A stretch of DNA of 64,000 bases, taken from Carnobacterium iners. GTDB lineage: Bacteria; Bacillota; Bacilli; Lactobacillales; Carnobacteriaceae. The stretch spans positions 1,058,001-1,122,000 of the forward strand of contig NZ_FXBJ01000002.1 of assembly GCF_900177385.1 (NCBI RefSeq), given 5' to 3'. Each line of letters begins with the position of its first letter. Positions within the stretch are counted from its first letter, which is position 1. This document shows positions 51,759 through 59,165 of the stretch, in pieces. The position numbers and the translations under genes were made by a program. Below the pieces are notes generated by a model. The model was not told the DNA's origin. It was given only the letters and a program-made list of their open reading frames with translations, and did no database searches.

Positions 51759-52858
51759 TTGTTTGATAGAAGGATAAAAAATAGAGGGATTTCTATCTGC
51801 CCAGCAAAAAGTACGTTTGAAAGCGATAAAAACTATTTAGATTTAGCAAGTGAATACGCTTCTACACCTGCTTTTATTAGTCTTTTAGAGTTTGAAAGCA
51901 ATACAACAGAAGTCGTTGAAAAGTTCAAGAAAGTAATAGATTACGCTCATTCAGTGGGGATTGAGGCTATTTTAGATATTAACCCTAATTTATTTGGGTA
52001 ACTTGGTACCAGTTACACAGACTTAAGCTTTTTTTTAAAAATTGGTGCAGGTGTTATTCGCTTAGATTTAGGCTTCACTGGAGCAAAGGAATTAACGATG
52101 ACAGAGAACTCAGAGAAATTAAAAATAGAAGTAAATATGAGTGGGGGGGAAAATTATATCGATAACGTGATGAGTAATCGTCCAAATCGAGATTAGTTAA
52201 TTGCTTCTCCTAACTTTTACCCATAACGTTACACAGGTTTATTTCAAAAACATTTCGAACGAACAACGGCACAATTTAATTAATGCCGTTTGCACACGGC
52301 CGCATTTGTAACTGCTGAAAACAATGAGTTCGGTCCTTAGCCAGCACAGCAAGGCTATGTACATTGGAAGAACACCGGCATATGTCTATTCATACGCAAA
52401 CAACGCATTATAAATTGAGGGATTCCATTGATGATTTACTAATTGGAAATGCCTATGCAACAGAAGAAGAATTAAAAACATTAGCAGAAGCTCATTTAGA
52501 ATCTTATCCACAAGTAAAAAGGGTATTTAATGAAAATGTAACGGATTCAGAAAAGAAAGTTATTTTAGAAGAAGTTTATTCTTATCGTGGGGATATCTCT
52601 GCGTATATGATTCGTCCATCTATGACAAGAGTTCACTACAAAAATGAAAACTTTCCAGCACACCAAACAGACGCTATTAAAAAAGGCGATATTTTAATTT
52701 GTAACAATGATTTTGGACAATGCAGAGGGGAAATGCAAATTGCCTTAAAACATATGAAAAATGATGGAACGCTTAATATCATTGGTCATATTCAAGAAGA
52801 AGTACTTTTTCTATTGGATTATCTAATGCCTTCAGCTATCTTTAATTTTTCATTATAG
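51759..52858 (+). pseudogene. mupG: Decayed MupG-type 6-phospho-N-acetylmuramidase (DUF871)
   Basis: MupG cleaves MurNAc-6P-GlcNAc in the cytosol during cell-wall recycling. The N-terminal part is readable: RGISICPAKSTFESDKNYLD, then PAFISLLEFESNTTEVVEKF and GIEAILDINPNLF before a TAA near 51999. Further in frame come TSYTDLSFF, VIRLDLGFTGAKEL and KIEVNMSGG, with stops near 52193, 52223, 52283 and 52337. A frame change at about 52350 leads to the intact C-terminal frame CTLEEHRHMSIHTQTTHYKL...GDILICNNDFGQCRGEMQIALKHM (52345-52858). At least five stops show a dead gene; the piece from 52364 could only make a fragment. No MurNAc PTS or etherase gene is beside it. Confidence 0.8.
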
Positions 52859-53088
52859 AAAGAAGATAAGCAGCAATAAAATTAAGAGATAGAGCAATAG
52901 AAAGCCAAATGAAAAGTTCTTTCTTAACGTTACGAGAAGAAGGGTTTTTTTTATTCTATAGAGGTAAGGACTTATTTTATTGGAACTTATCAAACGGCTT
53001 ATCGTTTTTACTATAAGTGTAGATAAAGTATACTAATGATAATAGAGTGGAGAGGTTAGTTCGTAAATAACGCAAAAGAGGTGAAAGT

Positions 53089-53982
53089 ATGTTTACCGAT
53101 AGACGCCTAACAGAGGCTTATAAAAATGCTAGAGTAGAATACTTTAACGAAACATCGAAATACATCTTTTTTAGTGATGTCCATAGAGGAAATGGTAGTA
53201 TGTCAGATGAATTTGCTCGAAACAGAAATATTTATCATCATGCACTAAATTATTATTATGAAAATGGGTTTACTTACGTTGAAGCAGGTGATGGTGATGA
53301 GTTGTTAGAATACTCGGACTTTAAATACACAAAAAATGCGCATCGTGAAGTATTCGATGTGATTAAAGATTTTTTTGATGAAGGACGACTGATACGATTA
53401 TATGGTAATCATGATTTATTATTAAAGAATAAAAAGTATGTTGAAGAAAATTATTATACTAACTATGATGAGTACAATGAAGTTTTTTTTGATTTTCTTA
53501 AAGGTTTAAAACCAATAGAAGCCTTAGTGTTAAGAAACTTAGAAACGGGACAAGAAATTTTCACAGTACACGGTCACCAAGGAGATGCACCTAACGATCA
53601 ATTTGCATTTTTCACAAAGCTTTCTATCAGATGTTTTTGGAGATTTTTACATGGATTTGGAATAAGAAATCCATCAAGCCCTGTAAAAAATGTGACAAAG
53701 CGACATAAAATTGAAAAAAATTTTAATAAGTGGATTCAAAAAAATAAAATAGCACTCATTTGTGGACATACACATAGATTTAAGTTTCCAAAAAGTGAAG
53801 ATCTTCCTTATTTTAATTCAGGTTGTTGTGTTTACCCTACAATTATTACGTGTATTGAACTAACTGAAGGACAAATCCAATTGGTGAGATGGAAAATTAA
53901 AATAAACTCTGAAGGAGTGCTAGCAATTGGGAGAGATGTTATGCGAGGTCCTGAGCCGATTGAATCATTTGATATTAGGTAA
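53089..53982 (+). CDS. Metallophosphoesterase (calcineurin-like)
   Basis: The 297-aa protein has the ordered metal motifs of calcineurin-like phosphoesterases: FFSDVHRGNGS (D-x-H, near residue 30), EAGDGDELLEYS (GD, near residue 67), LYGNHDLLL (GNHD, near residue 105), VHGHQGD near residue 165 and CGHTHRFKFP (GHTH, near residue 232). The substrate is unknown; close relatives include UDP-2,3-diacylglucosamine hydrolase-like and nucleotide phosphodiesterases. It lies alone, with GAGGTG before the ATG, and is followed by a terminator. Confidence 0.88.
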   Translation: MFTDRRLTEAYKNARVEYFNETSKYIFFSDVHRGNGSMSDEFARNRNIYHHALNYYYENGFTYVEAGDGDELLEYSDFKYTKNAHREVFDVIKDFFDEGRLIRLYGNHDLLLKNKKYVEENYYTNYDEYNEVFFDFLKGLKPIEALVLRNLETGQEIFTVHGHQGDAPNDQFAFFTKLSIRCFWRFLHGFGIRNPSSPVKNVTKRHKIEKNFNKWIQKNKIALICGHTHRFKFPKSEDLPYFNSGCCVYPTIITCIELTEGQIQLVRWKIKINSEGVLAIGRDVMRGPEPIESFDIR

Positions 53983-54105
53983 AGAACTAATGTATTAGTA
54001 AGAATGATCTACAATTAGTTTTTTGAAAAATCCTTAATATAAAGATAGTAGCTATTTTTTAATAGGCAGCCGTTTTAAAAAAGAAGAACAAAAAAATAGT
54101 TAGTT

Positions 54106-54137
54106 ACAACATGAATGTTTTTTTCATGTTGTTTTTT
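54106..54137 (+). terminator. Terminator after the metallophosphoesterase gene
   Basis: ACAACATGAA pairs with TTCATGTTGT across a T-rich loop, followed by TTTTT. Confidence 0.75.
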
Positions 54138-54174
54138 AAACGATTTATTTCTTAGATTATTCAAGCTTATATTC

Positions 54175-54229
54175 TTGACATCATTATTTGACGTCTTTAT
54201 ACTGATGCTTGAAGTTACACGTGAGTAAC
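54175..54229 (+). promoter_or_regulatory. Promoter and operator-like dyad of the two-gene ABC exporter
   Basis: TTGACA (54175-54180), 17 bp, TATACT (54198-54203): almost a consensus promoter. Just downstream, GTTAC-acgtga-GTAAC (54214-54229) is an inverted repeat placed to block transcription, as for TetR- or PadR-type repressors; no such gene is adjacent. Confidence 0.65.
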
Positions 54230-54303
54230 ATTAGCAGGGCAGCTTTTCTTCAATTAGCTATCCACTACTCTCTTTGTTAAAGAGAATAAAAGGAGGAAAA
54301 AAG

Positions 54304-55236
54304 ATGCAACCAATCATAGAAGTTAAAAACTATACTAAAAAATATGGTGATTTTACCGCAGTTGATGACGTTTCTTTTAGTGTGAAAGAAGGAAGTATCT
54401 TCGCTTTTCTGGGACCAAACGGAGCTGGGAAAAGTACAACAATTAACACTCTAGTTACGATGATGGAAAAAACGTCTGGCACGTTAATAATCGATGGAAA
54501 AGATGTTTCGACTGAAAAAGATGAAGTAAGAAAAGCAATTGGGGTTGTTTTCCAGACTCAAACATTAGATGAAAAGATGACAGTCACTGAAAACCTGAAT
54601 ATGCATTGTGTTTTTTATGGAGTTCCAAAAAATGAAGTTAAGGATCGTATCCATTTTGTATTAGACTTAGTTGATTTATTAGATTGGAAAGATAAGAGTG
54701 TCTCTAATTTATCTGGGGGTATGAAAAGGCGAGTCGAGATTGCTCGTGCACTCTTACATTACCCAAAAGTTTTATTTTTAGATGAACCAACGAGTGGTTT
54801 AGATCCTCAAACGCGAAATAAAATGTGGGAGTACATTACAAGATTACAAAAAGAAAAAAATATTACAATCTTTTTGACAACCCACTATATGGACGAAGCA
54901 GAAATTTGTGACCATGTTGCAATTATGGATAATGGGAAGATTATGGTGGATGATACACCCGCAAACTTAAAACGTCTTTACACAAAAGATAAAGCGACTG
55001 TACAAGTTGAAAATCCAGCTCTATTTGAAGAAACGTTAATAAAAGAAAATTTTTCATTTAAAAAAGAAAAAAACATCTTTCATATAGTTGTTGGTATAGA
55101 TGACATTCAACAATTCTTAGATTTAATCCAAGTGTTTAAAAATGAAGTGAAAGATTTAGAGATTAAAAAAGGAACGTTAAATGATGTCTTTTTGGAGATT
55201 ACAGGTAAAGAAATAAGAGAGGAGACGTCAGAATGA
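54304..55236 (+). CDS. ABC-2 type exporter ATP-binding protein (DrrA-like)
   Basis: The 310-aa protein has Walker A FLGPNGAGKSTTINTL, signature NLSGGMKRRVEIARALLHYP, Walker B LFLDEPTSGLDPQTR and H-loop LTTHYMDEAE. The C-terminal ~80 residues form the DUF4162-type tail typical of the daunorubicin-resistance (DrrA) group. I use ATG 54304, which has AGGAGG 7 nt upstream; ATG 54274 would put 10 extra residues before it and overlaps that site. It pairs with the permease downstream (4-nt overlap). Substrate unknown. Confidence 0.9.
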   Translation: MQPIIEVKNYTKKYGDFTAVDDVSFSVKEGSIFAFLGPNGAGKSTTINTLVTMMEKTSGTLIIDGKDVSTEKDEVRKAIGVVFQTQTLDEKMTVTENLNMHCVFYGVPKNEVKDRIHFVLDLVDLLDWKDKSVSNLSGGMKRRVEIARALLHYPKVLFLDEPTSGLDPQTRNKMWEYITRLQKEKNITIFLTTHYMDEAEICDHVAIMDNGKIMVDDTPANLKRLYTKDKATVQVENPALFEETLIKENFSFKKEKNIFHIVVGIDDIQQFLDLIQVFKNEVKDLEIKKGTLNDVFLEITGKEIREETSE

Positions 55237-56057
55237 GAACTATTTCAGCACTTTGGCTAAGAAATATACGTGGCTTTGTACGAGATAGAGTCAAGCTAGT
55301 TACATCGTTAGTTATTCCATTTTTCTTCCTATACGTCTTTAGTTCAATTTTTAAAAACGATCAAGTAGAAGATCCTATAGCCTTTTTATTAGCAGGGATT
55401 ATTGTTGCAACTGTTTTTCAGACGTCGCTAAATATTGCAACATCTACAATAGATGATACCGTTTCAGGATTTATGAAAGAAATATTAGTAAGTCCAACTA
55501 GTCGTTTTAAAGTAGCTCTAGGACAAATGTTATCAGCTGCTACAATTTCAACGGCTCAAGGGATTCTCATTTTAATTATCGGTTTCTTTACAGGATTAAG
55601 ATTTACTAACTGGGAAACCATTATTTATGTTTTATTTGCATTAATGATGGTTGGGTTAGTCTTTTCAGGATTAGGGTTGTTTTTGGCTTCAAAAGTAAAA
55701 AGTGCCTCTACGTTTCAAGTGGTGCAACAAGCAGTAGTATTACCATTCACATTCTTATCAGGAGCCTATATTCCAATAGATTTCTTGCCGAAAGTACTTA
55801 AGTTTGTTTCTTACTTTAATCCGATGACGTATACAACAGCTTTTTTCAGAACAATCATGTTAGAAAAAGGTGGATTACCTCAAGAAGACTTATTAAAATT
55901 AGGTTTAGTGTTTGATTTAAATGGGTTTATTATAACACCTTGGATGAGTGGTGGGATTATTGCTATTTTTGGAGCACTATTCTTATACCTAGCAACCAAT
56001 TCATTTGTAAGAGCAGACTTCAATAAAATTTCTCGTAACCCATTAGCTAGTAAATAA
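55233..56057 (+). CDS. ABC-2 type exporter permease (DrrB-like)
   Basis: The 274-aa protein has about six predicted helices and the ABC2_membrane domain: IVATVFQTSLNIATSTIDDTVSGFMKEILVSPTSRFKVALGQ near residue 60, FSGLGLFLASKVKSASTFQVVQQAVVLPFTFLSGAYIP (residues about 143-180) and FNPMTYTTAFFRTIML. It is translationally coupled to the ATPase gene (ATGA overlap). Together they form a half-size exporter of drugs, lipids or antibiotics. Confidence 0.9.
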   Translation: MRTISALWLRNIRGFVRDRVKLVTSLVIPFFFLYVFSSIFKNDQVEDPIAFLLAGIIVATVFQTSLNIATSTIDDTVSGFMKEILVSPTSRFKVALGQMLSAATISTAQGILILIIGFFTGLRFTNWETIIYVLFALMMVGLVFSGLGLFLASKVKSASTFQVVQQAVVLPFTFLSGAYIPIDFLPKVLKFVSYFNPMTYTTAFFRTIMLEKGGLPQEDLLKLGLVFDLNGFIITPWMSGGIIAIFGALFLYLATNSFVRADFNKISRNPLASK

Positions 56058-56368
56058 AATAATTAAAGACTAAAAAATAATTCTCTACCTTTTTTTATAG
56101 AGTCTTATTTTTTATCAAAGGTGAAAAACTAATAGCGATTAATATAAGCCGATTTTAAAAAAATAAAAAACAAAATAAGGAACAAAAATATGTCAGGATA
56201 AGCTTAACGTGAAATTAAATCCAACTAAGTAATAGTATAAATTTTTCTACATTGTGCGAAATTAGTCGATATAATTAAATAACTGTAGTATAATTGGAGT
56301 ACTAACATTATAAAATATTATCTCTATTGAAGAAATAAGGAAGTCAATAGAAAAGAGGTGAATTGCTA
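56058..56368. other. 311-bp gap before the diguanylate cyclase gene
   Basis: No gene is seen. Imperfect AAGACT...AGTCTTATTTTTT (about 56067-56112) could terminate the ABC operon. Two TATAAT -10-like hexamers (56270-56275 and 56289-56294) lie before the diguanylate cyclase gene, without a clear -35. Confidence 0.45.
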
Positions 56369-57463
56369 ATGATATCAACTTATGAGGGATTTTTTTTAAA
56401 TCTTTGTGTATTGATTTCTTCTCTATTCGTTTATAAACAACTAGCTAGAAGCATCTCTAAAAGTTGCCAAAATAACTACTCATTGGTTAAAAGTGGTATA
56501 CTAAGCGGTCTATTAGGTATTATTTTGATGCATTTTAGTATTGTAACAGGATTAAATTCGTTTATTGACCTTCGAGTTATTCCTTTGATGCTAACAGTCC
56601 TTTATGGTGGTTGGAGGGCAACATTTGTAACATCCGTTATTATTATTATTTTTAGATTTATGATAGATATAAATATCTATTCACTTTCTAATGTTATCTT
56701 TATTTTACTTTCGTGGATATTTTTTTATTACTGTTCTAAAAAAATAAAGAATCGTTGGACTTCGGTTGTTGTTATGATAAGTTTAAGTAATATCGTTTAT
56801 ACTTTGCTAGCTATAATCGTTCAATCAATAACAGGTATTAATTATATTTTATTATTGGATTACTGGATTATTTCTATCCTAGGAGGATTAGTTGCAGTTT
56901 ATATAATGGAATATCTAACTAAAAGCGAACTTTTATTTAAACAGCATAAAGATTTTGCTTTCACTGATCCGTTAACGGGTTTAAATAATGTCCGTAGCTT
57001 TGATAGAGCTTTTAATCAAGCAAAAAGTAGACAAGATAAAAGTGTTGCTATTATGATTTTAGACATTGATCGCTTTAAACAAGTGAATGATACTTATGGA
57101 CACTCAGAAGGCGATGTGGTACTAAGAAAATTAGCAGCTATTTTAAAAATGAGCCAAGGCCCAGAGGATATTGTTTCTAGAAATGGTGGAGAAGAATTTT
57201 CAGTTTTAATTCATAATTGTACAAAAGCAGAAGCCTATGAAAAAGCAGAATCATTAAGAAAAATAGTCGAAAATTCATTTTTTGTAATAAAAGATGGAAC
57301 TGTATCTATTCATATTACCATTTCTATCGGGATTACAATTTATAGTGAGACGACAAAAGAAATAGATCACTTATATACTCATGCCGATCAAGCCCTTTAC
57401 GCAGCGAAAAAGAGCGGCAGAAATAAAGTTCACTTCTATTCAGAAGATGATCAGTTAAGTTAA
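56369..57463 (+). CDS. Membrane diguanylate cyclase (5TM-5TMR_LYT sensor + GGDEF)
   Basis: The 364-aa protein has several N-terminal helices (residues about 8-190; SGILSGLLGIILMHFSIV, IDLRVIPLMLTVLYGGW, LLDYWIISILGGLVAVYI) resembling the 5TM receptor module. A cytosolic GGDEF domain follows from about residue 200 (FTDPLTGLNNVRSFDRAF, IMILDIDRFKQVNDTYGHSEGDVVLR). The active-site loop is SRNGGEEFSVL, intact. The inhibitory I-site, normally RxxD five residues before the loop, reads GPED, so product inhibition is probably absent. It makes cyclic di-GMP; no EAL partner is nearby. Start ATG 56369 has GAGGTG 8 nt upstream. Confidence 0.88.
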   Translation: MISTYEGFFLNLCVLISSLFVYKQLARSISKSCQNNYSLVKSGILSGLLGIILMHFSIVTGLNSFIDLRVIPLMLTVLYGGWRATFVTSVIIIIFRFMIDINIYSLSNVIFILLSWIFFYYCSKKIKNRWTSVVVMISLSNIVYTLLAIIVQSITGINYILLLDYWIISILGGLVAVYIMEYLTKSELLFKQHKDFAFTDPLTGLNNVRSFDRAFNQAKSRQDKSVAIMILDIDRFKQVNDTYGHSEGDVVLRKLAAILKMSQGPEDIVSRNGGEEFSVLIHNCTKAEAYEKAESLRKIVENSFFVIKDGTVSIHITISIGITIYSETTKEIDHLYTHADQALYAAKKSGRNKVHFYSEDDQLS

Positions 57464-57471
57464 AAGAAAAT

Positions 57472-57513
57472 GGAGCTAGGACAAGTTATCTTGTCTTAGC
57501 TCCTTATTTTTTT
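57472..57513 (+). terminator. Terminator after the diguanylate cyclase gene
   Basis: GGAGCTAGGACAAG pairs with CTTGTCTTAGCTCC around TTAT, then TTATTTTTTT. One G-T step in the stem. It contains the same GACAAG core as the 11.8-14.0 kb repeats. Confidence 0.85.
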
Positions 57514-57595
57514 GTAAAATAGAATAGTTTAATGGTGAAAAATAGAATAAAAGAGTCTTATTGGGAGATGAAACAACTAAAAGGTAGGTAAAGGG

Positions 57596-57643
57596 TTGAC
57601 AATTCTTTTATTGTGACATACTATATGTCTATTAAGACATACT
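57596..57643 (+). promoter_or_regulatory. ccpN promoter with two CcpN-type operator copies
   Basis: TTGACA (57596-57601), 17 bp, TACTAT (57619-57624) is the promoter. TGTGACATACT (57612-57622), overlapping the -10, fits the CcpN motif TRTGHYATAYW as I remember it from Bacillus subtilis. A second copy TAAGACATACT (57633-57643, one mismatch) starts 21 bp later, two helical turns apart. This suggests CcpN autoregulation. Confidence 0.65.
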
Positions 57644-57661
57644 ATATAGAGGAGTTAGCCA

Positions 57662-58297
57662 ATGGACTTAAGTGAACGACAAAAAGAGATTATTGATATT
57701 GTAAAAGTAAATGAACCTATTACAGGTGAGAAAATTGCTACGTTACTGGGTTTCTCACGTTCAACATTACGACCTGATTTATCTTTTCTGACCTTGTGTG
57801 AATTAGTGATAGCAAAACCTAAAGTTGGTTATTTTTATAATGCACATAAAGTAGTTCCCTTTATTATAAAGGATATAAAAGAAAAAAAGGTAGAAGATGT
57901 TATGAGTGTCCCAGTAATAGTAAGTTCCAATACATCTATTCAGGATACTGTAATTAAAATGTTCCTAGAAGATGTAGGCTCAATTTATATTACAGAAAAT
58001 CATCAACTTGTAGGTCTTGTTTCTAGAAAAGACTTGTTAAAAACAGTTATTGGGAAAATGAGCATTGAAGAAATACCTGTTAGCATGGCAATGACTAGAG
58101 TACCTAATGTTGCCTATATATTCAGTAGTGATTCGGTTGAAGTCGCTACAAAAAAATTGTTAGAGCACGAGGTTGATAGTCTTCCAGTTATCGAATCAAA
58201 TAAAGGGGATGAAATAAAACAGTTAAAAATAGTTGGGAAATTTTCAAAAACAGTAATCAGTCGCTTATTCTTGGCGATTATTAAAAATGAAATGTAG
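57662..58297 (+). CDS. ccpN: CcpN-type regulator (HTH plus two CBS domains)
   Basis: CcpN represses gluconeogenic genes in glycolytic conditions in B. subtilis. The 211-aa protein has an N-terminal DeoR/HTH_11-like helix-turn-helix (SERQKEIIDIVKVNEPITGEKIATLLGFSRSTLRPDLSFL), then two CBS domains (VEDVMSVPVIVSSNTSIQDTVIKMF... and SMAMTRVPNVAYIFSSDSVEVATKKLLEHEVDSLPVIE) that probably sense an adenine nucleotide. It leads the operon with ppsR (9 nt) and ppdK, the same gene order as ccpN-yqfL in Bacillus. Here the regulated enzyme PPDK is in the operon too. Confidence 0.92.
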   Translation: MDLSERQKEIIDIVKVNEPITGEKIATLLGFSRSTLRPDLSFLTLCELVIAKPKVGYFYNAHKVVPFIIKDIKEKKVEDVMSVPVIVSSNTSIQDTVIKMFLEDVGSIYITENHQLVGLVSRKDLLKTVIGKMSIEEIPVSMAMTRVPNVAYIFSSDSVEVATKKLLEHEVDSLPVIESNKGDEIKQLKIVGKFSKTVISRLFLAIIKNEM

Positions 58298-58306
58298 GGG
58301 GACCAT

Positions 58307-59134
58307 ATGAAACCTTTAACAATTTACCTTATCTCTGATTCAATAGGAGAAACAGGTGAGCAAGTGATACACTCAATTCTTTCTCAGTATTCTATAGAAG
58401 TTGAGGGAATTAAAAAATTTACCCATGTAATAACTAAAAAAACAGTAGAAAAAATACTTGCTAATGTATCTGAAGAAGAAAATACAGTTATCTTTTATAC
58501 ATTGGTCCAACAAGAATTAAGGCAATATATCAAAGAATTTTCTGAAAAAAACTCTATTTTCCTAGTAGATTTATTAGGTAATGGTTTAGCTGCAATAGAA
58601 CAAGCAACCTCTTTAAAACCTTTAGGGGAACCAGGTATCATTAGGAAAATGGATCAAGAGTATTTTAAACGGATTGAAGCAATTGAATTTTCTGTTCGAT
58701 ACGACGATGGTAAAGATCCGAGAGGGATATTAAAAGCAGATTTAGTTATCTTAGGAATATCAAGAACCTCTAAAACACCTTTATCAATGTACTTAGCTAA
58801 TAAAAATATACGAGTTGCTAATGTTCCGCTTTTTCCTGAATCTGAAGCACCTAAAGAAATTTATCAAATTTCGCCTTCTAAAGTTATTGGTTTAACTAAT
58901 ACTCCTGAAAAATTAAATAGTATTAGAAAAGAACGATTAAAAAATTTAGGATTACCTTCCAATGCAAGTTACGCAGAAATGAACCGTATTTTAGAAGAGC
59001 TAGATTACGCTGATAAGATTATGAAAAGAATAGGCTGTTTGGTTATTGATGTTTCTGATAATGCAATAGAAGAAACAGCTAATTTAATTTTCGATTATTT
59101 AAAAAAAACGGGTACCTATTTTAATAAAGAATAA
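58307..59134 (+). CDS. ppsR: Pyruvate, phosphate dikinase regulatory protein (PDRP)
   Basis: PDRP is a bifunctional enzyme: it inactivates PPDK by ADP-dependent threonine phosphorylation and reactivates it by Pi-dependent dephosphorylation. The 275-aa protein has IYLISDSIGETGEQVIHSILSQY at the N-terminus, EPGIIRKMDQEYFKRIEAIEFSVRYDDGKDPRGI near residue 104 and the P-loop LGISRTSKTPLSMYLANK near residue 148. The C-terminal SYAEMNRILEELDYADKIMKRIGCLVIDVSDNAIEETA is typical. It lies between ccpN and ppdK, giving transcriptional and post-translational control of PPDK in one unit. Confidence 0.95.
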   Translation: MKPLTIYLISDSIGETGEQVIHSILSQYSIEVEGIKKFTHVITKKTVEKILANVSEEENTVIFYTLVQQELRQYIKEFSEKNSIFLVDLLGNGLAAIEQATSLKPLGEPGIIRKMDQEYFKRIEAIEFSVRYDDGKDPRGILKADLVILGISRTSKTPLSMYLANKNIRVANVPLFPESEAPKEIYQISPSKVIGLTNTPEKLNSIRKERLKNLGLPSNASYAEMNRILEELDYADKIMKRIGCLVIDVSDNAIEETANLIFDYLKKTGTYFNKE

Positions 59135-59165
59135 AAAACCGATAAAAAAGAAAGAGGTTGAAAAA

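Noticed and set aside
51818-51831. cre-like TGAAAGCGATAAAA
   Set aside because: It lies inside the decayed mupG coding sequence and fits the consensus poorly on one side.
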